Shown here one piece after another: positions 34,770 to 42,641 of a stretch of 64,000 nt of DNA. The notes under the pieces are model-generated. The model ran no database searches. It was not told the origin of the DNA and saw only the letters and a program-made list of their open reading frames with translations. Position 1 is the first letter of the stretch, and every line of letters starts with the position of its first letter. The position numbers and the translations under genes are program-made. The DNA is from Anaeromyxobacter paludicola. Lineage in GTDB: Bacteria > Myxococcota > Myxococcia > Myxococcales > Anaeromyxobacteraceae. The stretch is from the NCBI RefSeq assembly GCF_023169965.1, contig NZ_AP025592.1, positions 1,426,001-1,490,000 on the forward strand, read 5' to 3'.

Positions 34770-35032
34770 CCACACTCCTCGACGACTGTCTCCACCTCGC
34801 AGACGGAAGTTGGCAAACACCTGCGCTGGAGTACGCTGAGCGGCTTGGTGCGGATGACCAGGCGCGGCGAGCCGTCTGCCATCCACCGCACGACCACGCC
34901 CAGCACCCAGGGCGCGCCACCTAGCGTGCTGGTGACGAAGTCGCAACCAAGCAGAGCGTTCCGGTAGGCAGCCAGGTCGAAGACCACGGCCGGCTTCCTG
35001 AGCCGGCTTGCCTCGGCGTTCGGTCCGTCCAT
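34766..35032 (-). CDS. Hypothetical protein
   Basis: 88 residues, alpha/beta (VVFDLAAYRNALLGCDFV, WVLGVVVRWMADGSPRLVIRTK). Both ends are tightly linked: it starts 2 nt after the previous gene's stop, and its TGA overlaps the next ATG. No family or catalytic motif recognised. The tight packing suggests it acts with its neighbours. Confidence 0.5.
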   Translation of the reverse strand: MDGPNAEASRLRKPAVVFDLAAYRNALLGCDFVTSTLGGAPWVLGVVVRWMADGSPRLVIRTKPLSVLQRRCLPTSVCEVETVVEECG

Positions 35033-35034
35033 GG

Positions 35035-35529
35035 TCAGGCGCCCCTCTCGGCTTCGACCAGGAAGTTGTCAGGGTTGTCGAAGAAGCCTTCGCAGTCCCG
35101 TCGACTCACGACCGCGTGCGGGTTCCCCAGCACCAGCCACTTCAGCACCCGGACCATCGCCATCGGGGCATCCGGGTCGGCCGGCGCGATGCGCATCGGC
35201 ATGAGCAGGTCGAAGCAGCAGTCGGTCTCAGCCTGGGAGAAGCGGCGGTGGCTGGACAGCTTGCGGTCACTCTTCCGGACCACCGAGTGGCCGCCGTACT
35301 GACCGTCCGGAAGGAGCCGGTAGAAGACCACCACGTCCACGTCCTCGCCGTCCTGGACCGGGGCGCGCACCCGGGCCGCCAGGCGGCAGACCTCGCGAGC
35401 CTGGTCGAGCAGCGCGCCCTGAAGCTCGCCGCGCTCGACAGCCTGCACCACGTAGCCTGCGTCCTGCAAGAACACCTCGGGCAAGCTCTTGCCCTGATGC
35501 GGCCCGCTGGTCAGCAGCAGCCATTCCAT
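35035..35529 (-). CDS. Hypothetical protein
   Basis: 164 residues with no family recognised. It begins MEWLLLTSGPHQGKSLPEVFLQDAGY, a pattern seen in small zinc-independent prophage proteins that start with a G-x-x-x-G-K-S/T-L-x-E segment, though this is not a P-loop. A central alpha/beta region (VDVVVFYRLLPDG) and a helical C-terminus (MVRVLKWLVLGNP, FFDNPDNFLVEAE) follow. It overlaps the upstream small gene by 19 bp and is part of the four-gene run. Confidence 0.55.
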   Translation of the reverse strand: MEWLLLTSGPHQGKSLPEVFLQDAGYVVQAVERGELQGALLDQAREVCRLAARVRAPVQDGEDVDVVVFYRLLPDGQYGGHSVVRKSDRKLSSHRRFSQAETDCCFDLLMPMRIAPADPDAPMAMVRVLKWLVLGNPHAVVSRRDCEGFFDNPDNFLVEAERGA

Positions 35530-35744
35530 CCTGACCTCCTTGTCGGGTTGGACTGCCGGACGAAGAGACCACTCCCGGTCTCGACCTGGTCCCAGGTCGC
35601 CGCCTGCTCACAGACCCAGGCTTCCAGGTCCCGGAGCAGCGCGAGGCCACCACGGCCGCACTCTTGCGGCGGCTGACCCTGCACCAGGTACGTCAACCGG
35701 ACGAGGTCCTGCTCCGAATCGGTCTGGATTCTCCACACGGCCAT
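35511..35744 (-). CDS. Small hypothetical protein
   Basis: 77 residues from ATG 35744 (MAVWRIQTDSEQDLVRL). It is acidic and then Gly/Arg-containing, with LLRDLEAWVCEQAATWDQVE as a likely helix. No family recognised. It overlaps the next gene by 19 bp. A longer frame to 35795 exists, but the first residues look non-coding. The first gene of the four-gene run. Confidence 0.4.
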   Translation of the reverse strand: MAVWRIQTDSEQDLVRLTYLVQGQPPQECGRGGLALLRDLEAWVCEQAATWDQVETGSGLFVRQSNPTRRSGWNGCC

Positions 35745-36128
35745 GCACCACCCCGTGCCCGGACCAAGGCCCGAGCGTTGGACGTTGACGAGCACCGAGC
35801 CTGGTGGCCCGGGACTACGGTCTGCTGCTGGTGCTGGGGGTCATCGGCGTCTCCATCGCTAGCGGCTGAACCACATCGCCACGGTGCTCGTGGCTGTTGG
35901 TGGGGGTCATGGCGCCGCTCCGCTCGCCCCGTCTCGATGGTTGAGCAACGTCTACCAAGTTCTGGCCTCAGCGTCGTTGACGGCCATCAGCGGCCGAGGA
36001 CCAGCCCTGGACTTCATCCCGGCGAAGGCCAAGTCGCTCCGGGAGGTCCGATACGGGTAGTATCACCCACCGATGGACATGGTCCCTCCGCGCTGGTTCA
36101 GGGCACTTCGTCCTTCGCCACCATCGAG
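35745..36128 (+). other. 384-bp stretch without a supported gene
   Basis: Several short open frames are present on both strands. One + strand frame ending at the stop at 36058-36060 (VYQVLASASLTAISGRG ... REVRYG) looks coding-like but has no convincing start. It may be the tail of a lost gene. No repeat or RNA structure was recognised. Confidence 0.3.
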
Positions 36129-36266
36129 GTGGCCAAGACGTTCAAGGGGGCCAAGGGGGCCGACGTGGAGGAGGTGCTGACCACGCTGGCCGCACTCGAC
36201 ATGGCGATGTCGTTCAAGGCCGACGCAGTCAGGCGTTGGTGCGGAGCCGCCCGGATGGCGGGTTGA
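36129..36266 (+). CDS. Possible very small protein upstream of the GIY-YIG gene
   Basis: 45 residues from GTG 36129. It is helical and Ala/Lys-rich (VAKTFKGAKGADVEEVLTTL) and ends ARMAG. The stop codon lies inside the perfect AGGAGGTGA ribosome-binding site of the next gene, which argues for an operon arrangement. The start is uncertain, and similar frames can occur by chance in this composition. Confidence 0.3.
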   Translation: MAKTFKGAKGADVEEVLTTLAALDMAMSFKADAVRRWCGAARMAG

Positions 36267-36280
36267 GGAGGTGACCAAGC

Positions 36281-37168
36281 ATGCCGGGTCGTTCTGTGAG
36301 GCTGTTCCTCGTTGATGGCACGCCGCAGGGGATGCGTACCGCCGAGGTGGGGAACTGGACCGGTCTTGCGCTTTTCTGCCCCCGGACCGACTTGGTCGCA
36401 CTCGGCAAGCGCGATGAGGTGCGTCGTGCCGGTGTGTACATCCTGGTCGGACCGTCAGAAGCCATCGGCTCGCGATGGAGGGTGTACGTGGGGGAGGCCG
36501 ACGATGTCTGGGCCCGGTTGCAGTCTCACGACAGCAAGAAGGACTTCTGGAACTGGGTGGTCTTGTTCGTCTCAAAGGACCTGAACCTGACCAAGGCTCA
36601 CGTCCGGTGGCTGGAAGCCAAGCTCGTGCAGGAAGCGAAGGCAGCGAAGCGCGCCGACGTCGAGAACGGGGTCGAGCCCGGCGGCGGGCACCTCCCGGAA
36701 GCCGATGCTGCTGACATGGAGAGCTTCCTGGACAACGTGCGCCTCCTCCTGCCGGTCCTCGGCATCGACGTGCTGGCCCCCGACCTCCACGGCTCAGGCG
36801 CAAGTGGGCTGACGTTGGAGTTGGCGTGGGACGGCGCCGCAGCGGAGTGCATCGTCCGGGACGGCCAGTTCATCGTGAAGAAAGGCTCGACGGCGCGGAC
36901 GAAGGAAGTGGGCTCGCTCGGAGACAGCTACCGTGCACTTCGGCAGAGGCTGAAGCATGTCGGGGTGCTCCAGGCCGGCGTTGACGGACTCCTCCTCTTC
37001 ACCAGTGACTACACCTTCGACTCCCCTTCGGCAGCGGCTGCTGTGGTCACCGGGACTGGGCTGAACGGCCGAGCGCACTGGAAGGTGAAGGGCCAGGGCA
37101 TCTCGTACAAGGAATGGCAGGAGCAGCAGGTCGACGTTGCGGCTGAACCCGGGCAGTTGGGCAGGTAA
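36281..37168 (+). CDS. GIY-YIG nuclease with DUF4357 domain
   Basis: 295 residues. The GIY-YIG core is at 51-80: GVYILVGP ... RVYVGEADDVWARL, with the GVY and YVG halves, the following Arg, and WLEAKLVQEA as the metal-Glu helix. The C-terminal DUF4357 region has SPSAAAAVVTGTGLNGRAHWKV. The first 45 residues (VRLFLVDGTPQGMRTAEVGNW) match the N-terminal extension usual in this family. The start is fixed by a perfect AGGAGGTGA Shine-Dalgarno 8 nt upstream. These proteins are frequent on mobile islands, and nuclease activity on foreign DNA is presumed. It sits upstream of the Abi_C gene on the same strand, 65 bp apart. Confidence 0.9.
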   Translation: MPGRSVRLFLVDGTPQGMRTAEVGNWTGLALFCPRTDLVALGKRDEVRRAGVYILVGPSEAIGSRWRVYVGEADDVWARLQSHDSKKDFWNWVVLFVSKDLNLTKAHVRWLEAKLVQEAKAAKRADVENGVEPGGGHLPEADAADMESFLDNVRLLLPVLGIDVLAPDLHGSGASGLTLELAWDGAAAECIVRDGQFIVKKGSTARTKEVGSLGDSYRALRQRLKHVGVLQAGVDGLLLFTSDYTFDSPSAAAAVVTGTGLNGRAHWKVKGQGISYKEWQEQQVDVAAEPGQLGR

Positions 37169-37233
37169 GGCTCGGACAGGCGCGCCCGCACCTGCACAAG
37201 TTCGTCCAGGAACGCTGGTTAGGTGGACCAGAC

Positions 37234-37983
37234 ATGAGTCCGAACGAGGAACTACTGACCCAGGTTGAGTCGCTCCGGAACGTCCTGGTCTCGTGCGCGA
37301 CCGGGGGAGCGTGGAGCACGGACCAGTACAAGAAACTGCGGAGAGAACTGCTGGCAGTTCCTGCAATGAAGCGACTGCTCCCCCGTTTTGTAGCGGCGTG
37401 CTACACGCTGGACGATTTCTGGGGGTTCATCAAGCCGAAGTTCAACCACTACCAGGAGCGGCGGGAGTTCCTGCGCACTGAGTTCACACCGGCGCTGGAC
37501 TACCTGGAGGCGCAGCAGGGCGCGCCTGCCGACGAGCCCATCACCTCGTCCTTGAAGACCTTCGCACCGGCGGACATCAACGAAGTCTGGCAGAAGGCCC
37601 TCGACCGGCGAGAGGACGACCCGGAGGGCGCCATCACGGCGGCCCGCGCACTTCTAGAGACCACCTGCAAGCACATCCTCGACCAGCAGGGGGCCGAGTA
37701 CGACGAGGACGATGACCTACCGAACCTCTACCGGGCGGCGGCCCAGACGCTGAACCTCGCGCCCGAGCAGCATCACGAGGAGGTCTTCAAGCGCATCCTG
37801 GGGGGCTGCCAGAGCGTGGTGAACGGGCTCGGCACACTGCGGAACAAGTTGAGCGACGCTCATGGACGGTCACCGCTCCGCACCCGCCCGGCTCCACGCC
37901 ATGCGGCGTTGGCTGTTAACCTGGCCGGCAGCGTGGCGATGTTCTTGGCCGAGACCTTCCAGGCGAAGAACCGGCCGAAGTAA
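37234..37983 (+). CDS. Abortive infection family protein, Abi_C HEPN domain
   Basis: 249 residues. The C-terminal 130 residues match the Abi_C pattern: ITAARALLETTCKHILDQQG, DDLPNLYRAAAQTLNL, then ILGGCQSVVNGLGTLRNKLSDAHG. R203-N204 to H210 (R-x6-H) is the HEPN ribonuclease motif with the usual D-A-H-G ending. The N-terminal 110 residues are helical and may sense infection. It is expected to act as a growth-arresting RNase when triggered. It follows the GIY-YIG gene and may share its transcript. It is the second HEPN protein of the island. Confidence 0.85.
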   Translation: MSPNEELLTQVESLRNVLVSCATGGAWSTDQYKKLRRELLAVPAMKRLLPRFVAACYTLDDFWGFIKPKFNHYQERREFLRTEFTPALDYLEAQQGAPADEPITSSLKTFAPADINEVWQKALDRREDDPEGAITAARALLETTCKHILDQQGAEYDEDDDLPNLYRAAAQTLNLAPEQHHEEVFKRILGGCQSVVNGLGTLRNKLSDAHGRSPLRTRPAPRHAALAVNLAGSVAMFLAETFQAKNRPK

Positions 37984-38060
37984 CTGGCCGTCGTCCGCCC
38001 CCCTTCGATTCTCCGCCCTGCGTGCCCTCAGGAACCCTGGGCCCCTCCAGGCGCTTCTGC

Positions 38061-38281
38061 CGGTCGGCGCGCTGCCTCGGGGCTACTACACGCCGCTCGG
38101 GGCACTGGCACGGGACGAGGAGGAGGGCGTCAACCTCGGCGAGGTTCTCGGGCTGTTGGAAGTAAAGAGGACTCCAGACGGCCACATCGAGTCCTACTTG
38201 TGGAAGCTGGAGGAGGAAACGAAGAAGGAAGAGAACGCTGCCTCAGCGTCCCTCGCCACCCTGGGCGACGACGGGGTCTAG
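38061..38281 (+). other. Coding-like fragment without a clear start
   Basis: A + strand frame ending at 38281 reads plausibly (GYYTPLGALARDEEEG, LLEVKRTPDGHIESYLWKLE) with an acidic helical tail. Upstream it overlaps the end of the Abi_C gene and lacks an ATG or ribosome-binding site. It may be the remains of a small gene between the Abi_C gene and the next gene. From 37984 to 38060 nothing is seen. Confidence 0.3.
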
Positions 38282-38357
38282 AGGCACGCCCGTTCCACCT
38301 CGCCCGGCTCTTGGAAGCCAGCGAAGCGACACCCGGGCCACGTGCTACTACTCCCAC

Positions 38358-38843
38358 GTGTTCACCCTACGCTGCACCAGGAAGCTCCTCGACCGCCTGG
38401 GCTCGACGCCGGTGCTCAGTGAGGTCGAGCCGACCACGCTGCTCGGCGACTGGTACGCCAACCTTCTCTTCCGCCCGCGCGGTCAGGTTGTCCTGTTCGT
38501 CAACGAGCGGTCGTTGCTTCCAGTGCTCGTTCAGGCCGCCCCCGCGAGCAGCCTGCTGACTAGGTTCCCGGCCGCCGCCATCGGCATGCTCCTTCGTCTC
38601 GGCGCCCCGGCAGCCATCGTCGAGGCCGAGACGATGGAGATGGCAGACGTGTGCATCGGCAAGACCCTGAGCCGTCAGGTCCTCGGGTCAATGAACGACT
38701 TCGCCTACCTCTTCGAGGGCTACGGTAGGGAGCCAGAGGCCCTGACCGACATCGCCTTGAAGCTCGCCCAGGCGCCTTGCAGCCCCCTTGGTATGAAGCG
38801 GCCGGCAGACGTGGTGCTGGAGATGCTGGTCGGCGCCAAGTAG
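38358..38843 (+). CDS. DUF6933-like protein
   Basis: 161 residues from a GTG at 38358. It begins FTLRCTRKLLDRLG, followed by LGDWYANLLFRPRGQVVLFVNERSLLPVLV, the pattern of a widespread small family (DUF6933 as I recall it) with no known activity. A helical C-terminus ends MKRPADVVLEMLVG. These proteins often occur near toxin or island genes. The family name is from memory; the fold and role are unknown. Confidence 0.6.
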   Translation: MFTLRCTRKLLDRLGSTPVLSEVEPTTLLGDWYANLLFRPRGQVVLFVNERSLLPVLVQAAPASSLLTRFPAAAIGMLLRLGAPAAIVEAETMEMADVCIGKTLSRQVLGSMNDFAYLFEGYGREPEALTDIALKLAQAPCSPLGMKRPADVVLEMLVGAK

Positions 38844-38950
38844 ACAACAGCGCGTGGGTGGTCCCTCGAGCCGCAAGGCGGCGCGTGACCTCAGCCAGCC
38901 GTGAGGGCCGGGTAGCGTTGCCTCAAGCACGTGACGTCATGGTGGCTAAG

Positions 38951-39098
38951 GTTCCACTCCCTCCAAGCACTTCCAACTTGGACCCGGAACGGTTGGAGGG
39001 AGTGGAACTAAGCTATCCGGACCGCCGTTCTGCAAGCAGCCATCACATCACCCTTCATAATGGCGATTGGGTAGTCATCCAATCGTTCCAACCCCTCC
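38951..39098 (+). repeat. Origin-like inverted repeats upstream of the primase-helicase gene
   Basis: GTTCCACTCCCTCCAA (38951-38966) is repeated exactly inverted at 38993-39008, a 16-bp perfect stem with a 26-nt loop. The loop itself holds TCCAA-C-TTGGA (38972-38982). A further degenerate copy, GTTCCAACCCCTCC, is at 39085-39098. It is preceded by a perfect 7-bp dyad CGATTGG-N8-CCAATCG (39064-39085). There is no T-run, so this is not a terminator. Iteron-like repeats beside a replication gene suggest the island's replication origin. The whole 38844-39249 region is non-coding. Confidence 0.55.
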
Positions 39099-39156
39099 GC
39101 GTGACCGACCTGAGCCGGTGAACGACCGGGCTCCGGTCCGGAAGTGGGTATTTCTT

Positions 39157-39165
39157 CTGTTACAG
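39157..39165 (+). promoter_or_regulatory. CTGTTACAG, candidate shared operator (copy 1)
   Basis: A 9-bp near-palindrome (CTGT-T-ACAG) lies 85 bp before the primase-helicase start. The identical 9-mer occurs at 45443-45451, just before the excisionase gene. Both lie where a promoter is expected. A common regulator of replication and excision would explain the sharing. Confidence 0.4.
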
Positions 39166-39172
39166 TAGATGC

Positions 39173-39196
39173 AAGGGAGTCGAGGAACTCTCCCTT
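39173..39196 (+). other. Leader hairpin of the primase-helicase gene
   Basis: AAGGGAG and CTCCCTT form a perfect 7-bp stem around a 10-nt loop in the presumed 5' leader, 54 bp before the start codon. Function unknown; no T-run follows. Confidence 0.3.
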
Positions 39197-39249
39197 CCAA
39201 ACAGAACCCACAAGCACTCGCGAGCTACCGCTCGCACGAAGGAATTCTC

Positions 39250-41466
39250 ATGCAATTACTTACAGAAGCGCACCGTAGTCACTTGGCCGCCAGCGGTCTC
39301 ACCTCTGACACTATCGAAAAGTCCGGCATCTACTCCGTCCTTGACCGGGCGGAGTTCCTGCGGCTGGCCAACCTTCCTGAGAACGCCTACGCCAACATCC
39401 CGGCGCTGGCCTTCCCCTACCCTGGGAGCCCCGGGTACGTACGCCTGCGCCCGGACTGCACCACACGACCGAGCCCGAGCTACCGGGTCATCTCACACGA
39501 CCACCAGTACAGTCGGAACCCTGAGCAGCAGACCATCGAAGGCCCGAAGTACCTCTCTCCTCGCGGCTCCAGCCAGAAGCTCTACAAGCTACCGGACCTC
39601 TGCCCAAAGATTCTCGATGAAGAGACTCCTCTGTGGTTGGTGGAGGGGGAGAAGAAGACCCTTGCTGCCATCCAGTCAGGGCTGGCATGCATCGGCGCGC
39701 CTGGGGTGGACTGCTTCGGCAACCCGGCAGCCCGCTGGGCGGCCAAGGGAAGCGGCCAGGACCGGAGAGTTCTCCATTCCGACTTCGCCGACGTGCCCCT
39801 GGAGAAGCGCAAGGTCATCATCTGCTTCGACTCGGACCTCGACCAGAAGGCGCCGGTGCTGCAAGCAGCCATCCGCCTCGCGCAGATGCTGGAGGAGGAG
39901 GGGGCCGACGTTCACCTGGCCTATCTCGAGCCGGCTTCGGAAGGCAGCAAGCAGGGCCTCGACGACTTCCTGGCCTCGCTTCCGGAATCGGAGCGGCAGG
40001 GGCCAGCCCCTCTCAGGCGGGTCGAAGAGTCGGTGCGGCCGTTCAACGTCGTCGAGTGCCTCGAGTCGTTCCTGGCCGAGCGCTGGCCAGACCTGGATGA
40101 GCAGCAGCGGGAGACCGAACTCCAACGAGCGGTGCGCCTCGCCTGCTACCTCATGAAGAAGCGCGACCTGGCGAGCTTTCTGAAGCGGTGCTCCCAGGAG
40201 CTTGGGGTTCCGCTGCGCCGGGTCGAAGAGTTCGTGGTGCAGCCCGAGAAGGAGCGGGGCGGGCACGACCCTCGCACTTGGGTAGCCGAGTGGATGGCCA
40301 GGAACAACGTGACCTGCGTCTTTCGGAACTGCGCCGAGCAGTTCCAGCGGGATGGCCGGGCAGTCGAGGCTGAGGTGCTGCGCCGACTCATGGTCCTCGA
40401 CAGCGTCACCTACGGAGGCCCGCAGAGGCTGAGCATCGACGACGCCTTCTTCGTCTGGACAGTTGGCGCCCGGGACCGCGCCGTCGCCGACCTGCAAGCT
40501 CGGCTGAAGCACCTCCCAGAGACCGGCGACTTCACCCTGCGCTCCTACGTCCGCGCCCTCACCGGGAAGGAAGACCCCCTGGACGTGGCCGTCCTCGCCC
40601 ACTTCATCTGGCAGGTGAAGCGCAAGGTCTTTGACATGCCGGTGGAGCACCACCTCATGCCCATCCTGTTCGGAGCACAGCGGGCCGGCAAGTCGGAGGC
40701 AATCCGGAAACTTCTCGCCTTTGTAGAGCAGTTCAAGGATGAACCCGGTGACCTCACCATCGTCGCGGACGAGCGCCAGGCCTTCAGGTTCGCCCGGGCC
40801 TACGTGGTCTTCTTCGACGAGATGGCCAAGGCCAGCAAGACAGACCTCGACGCGTTCAAAAACCGCATCAGCCAGCCGGACGTGGGCTGGCGTGTCCTGG
40901 GCAGCAACCTGCGCCAGACAAGCCCCAACCGCGCAACCTTCATCGGAGCGAGCAACACACCTCTTGAGAACCTCATCGTAGACACTACCGGCATTCGCCG
41001 GTTCCACCAGGTCAACTGCTCCAACCCCATCGATTGGAACGCCGTCAACGCCATCGACTACCAAGTGCTCTGGAGCAGCGTTGACGAGAACGGCCCCGCG
41101 CCGGTCAAGAGCGTGCTGGACCAGCTAGCGGCACGGCAGGAGGAGATGAGGGTGAAGGACGCGGTCGAGGAGTTCTTGGCTGCGAAGTGCGAACTCAGCG
41201 AGGAGTGGACCACCGCCCACAGGGTCTTCGATTCATTCAAGGAGTTCCTGGAAAGGGACAACCACCCGAAGACCTTCTGGACCTCTGCCAGGTTTGGCAG
41301 GCGCCTCACCGAGCTTTTGGGCCAGGAGCGCAAGAAGACCTCCAACGGTGTCTGGTACCAGGTCGAAATCAGGGGTAGCACGGGCATGCGGGAGAACATC
41401 GACCGCTTCTTGGCCATGCGGCCCGCCAACCGGCCGATGCCCGGGGAAGTGAAGATTCCTGCCTGA
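39250..41466 (+). CDS. Island replication protein: DUF3854 toprim-like primase and VapE-like helicase
   Basis: 738 residues from ATG 39250, which follows AAGGA at ideal spacing. A toprim-like DUF3854 region (about 130-235) shows LWLVEGEKKTL and VIICFDSDLDQK. The C-terminal domain is a virulence-associated-E-like ATPase with Walker A FGAQRAGKSEA (Lys481) and Walker B YVVFFDEMAK (Asp523, Glu524), followed by TFIGASNTPL (sensor 1). It probably primes and unwinds island DNA at the repeats just upstream. Similar primase-helicases drive replication of phage satellites and integrative elements. An upstream in-frame ATG at 39169 would lie in the leader and lacks a ribosome-binding site. Confidence 0.9.
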   Translation: MQLLTEAHRSHLAASGLTSDTIEKSGIYSVLDRAEFLRLANLPENAYANIPALAFPYPGSPGYVRLRPDCTTRPSPSYRVISHDHQYSRNPEQQTIEGPKYLSPRGSSQKLYKLPDLCPKILDEETPLWLVEGEKKTLAAIQSGLACIGAPGVDCFGNPAARWAAKGSGQDRRVLHSDFADVPLEKRKVIICFDSDLDQKAPVLQAAIRLAQMLEEEGADVHLAYLEPASEGSKQGLDDFLASLPESERQGPAPLRRVEESVRPFNVVECLESFLAERWPDLDEQQRETELQRAVRLACYLMKKRDLASFLKRCSQELGVPLRRVEEFVVQPEKERGGHDPRTWVAEWMARNNVTCVFRNCAEQFQRDGRAVEAEVLRRLMVLDSVTYGGPQRLSIDDAFFVWTVGARDRAVADLQARLKHLPETGDFTLRSYVRALTGKEDPLDVAVLAHFIWQVKRKVFDMPVEHHLMPILFGAQRAGKSEAIRKLLAFVEQFKDEPGDLTIVADERQAFRFARAYVVFFDEMAKASKTDLDAFKNRISQPDVGWRVLGSNLRQTSPNRATFIGASNTPLENLIVDTTGIRRFHQVNCSNPIDWNAVNAIDYQVLWSSVDENGPAPVKSVLDQLAARQEEMRVKDAVEEFLAAKCELSEEWTTAHRVFDSFKEFLERDNHPKTFWTSARFGRRLTELLGQERKKTSNGVWYQVEIRGSTGMRENIDRFLAMRPANRPMPGEVKIPA

Positions 41467-41482
41467 CCCACCTATTTTTCGT

Positions 41483-41518
41483 GGCCAGTACGTCCGGACG
41501 ACTCTGGACGTACTGGCC
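41483..41518 (+). repeat. 13-bp perfect inverted repeat between replication and recombinase genes
   Basis: GGCCAGTACGTCC (41483-41495) and GGACGTACTGGCC (41506-41518) are perfect inverse copies around a 10-nt centre, overlapping a second palindrome CGTCCGGACG (41491-41500). A T-run lies before, not after, the repeat, so termination of the primase transcript is doubtful. Its position 197 bp before the serine recombinase start makes a recombination (res-like) site possible. Confidence 0.45.
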
Positions 41519-41644
41519 CATGCCGGAAGAAGGGAGCGAGGCGGCGGAACACGGCGTGCTGGGCGGAGATGAAGCGCCACCCAAGCTGTGAAAAAGGGAC
41601 CTCGCCCTCGACCCTGGTCAGCCGCCTTGTTCCAAGTGCTTAGC

Positions 41645-41658
41645 CCCATGACCATGGG
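41645..41658 (+). promoter_or_regulatory. 14-bp dyad upstream of the serine recombinase
   Basis: CCCATG-AC-CATGGG is a perfect dyad 57 bp before the recombinase start, a possible operator. Nothing else is recognised between 41519 and 41715. Confidence 0.3.
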
Positions 41659-41715
41659 CTTGTGAGAACGGGTCCCTTCCCGTACACCATCGCGATGGGA
41701 ACCACGCCTAACAGG

Positions 41716-42315
41716 ATGCGGGTCTGCCTGTACCACCGGGTCTCGACGCTGGACCAGAACCCGACCCTGGCACGCGAGGAGCTTCAGGGTGCCGCCGCCC
41801 GCCTGGGCGGCGAGGTCGTGCTCGAGGTGGAGGAGACGGGCAGCGGGGCGCGGAACGACCGCCCCGGCCTCCAGAAGCTCATGGACGCCGCTCGACGCGG
41901 CAAGCTCGATGCCGTGGTCGTTTGGAAGCTGGACCGCTTCGGCCGGTCGGCGCTCGACGTGCTCGCCAACATCCGGGACCTGGACGCCGCTGGTGTCCGG
42001 TTCCTTGCCATCACCCAGGGCATCGACATCCGGCCGGGCGGCGACGCGATGTCACGCCTCATGCTGACGATGCTCGCGGCGGTGGCCGAGTTCGAGCGGG
42101 ACCTCATCCGTGAGCGCACCCGGCTCGGCATGACGAAGGCGCGGGCCGCAGGCAAGCACATCGGCCGACCGCGTGCCGCCGGGCCGAGCCGGGCCGAGGT
42201 TGAAGAACTTCGTCAGGCGGGTCACTCCTGGCGCGAGGTAGCGAAGGCCCTCGGGTGCTCGACCTGGGCGGCCCGGCAGACTTGCGTGACAGGGAGCCCT
42301 ACTCGACCAGGCTGA
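41716..42315 (+). CDS. Serine recombinase (resolvase/invertase family), intact
   Basis: 199 residues from ATG 41716 (MRVCLYHRVSTLDQ). The nucleophile Ser is in YHRVST. The Arg-rich active-site region WKLDRFGRSALDVL, the E helix MLAAVAEFERDLIRERT and the hinge KHIGRPR are all present. A C-terminal helix-turn-helix follows (SRAEVEELRQAGHSWREVAKALGCS). Length and motifs are complete, so it should be active. Earlier starts (GTG 41662, ATG 41695) lack family similarity. Its 3' end overlaps the convergent small gene by 17 bp. It may resolve multimers of the replicated island; the two recombinase remnants at 30.3 and 33.6 kb are paralogous. Confidence 0.93.
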   Translation: MRVCLYHRVSTLDQNPTLAREELQGAAARLGGEVVLEVEETGSGARNDRPGLQKLMDAARRGKLDAVVVWKLDRFGRSALDVLANIRDLDAAGVRFLAITQGIDIRPGGDAMSRLMLTMLAAVAEFERDLIRERTRLGMTKARAAGKHIGRPRAAGPSRAEVEELRQAGHSWREVAKALGCSTWAARQTCVTGSPTRPG

Positions 42316-42547
42316 GCTTGGTGATGATGCCGGTGGCGGACTCCACGAACCGGACGCGCAGCCCGATGAAGGGAGCCATATCCAGGCAGCCGTCGGGCTG
42401 CGGGACCGCGTACTTCTCTGTCAGAGCGTTCACGACGGCCGGGGCCACGAGCAGGTTGACTCGGCAGCCATCGTCCAAGTGCAGGGCGATGGCCGCTCCG
42501 TTCTGGTCCCCGATGTACCGCAGCACCGTCCCCGTCGCTTCGCGCAC
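42299..42547 (-). CDS. Small hypothetical protein
   Basis: 82 residues, beta-rich (GTVLRYIGDQNGAAIALHLDDG, VRFVESATGIITKLSLVE), suggesting a small barrel. No family recognised. It lies 94 bp downstream of the methyltransferase gene on the same strand and overlaps the recombinase 3' end tail-to-tail. It could be cotranscribed with the methyltransferase. Confidence 0.5.
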   Translation of the reverse strand: MREATGTVLRYIGDQNGAAIALHLDDGCRVNLLVAPAVVNALTEKYAVPQPDGCLDMAPFIGLRVRFVESATGIITKLSLVE

Positions 42548-42641
42548 TGGTCCTCCTCTGGGCGAACCTTGCGTGAGAACGCCCGCCGGATGCTGGGCCT
42601 GCCGTACTGGACGTTGGCGCCCCTACCTCGGATGCCCTGGC

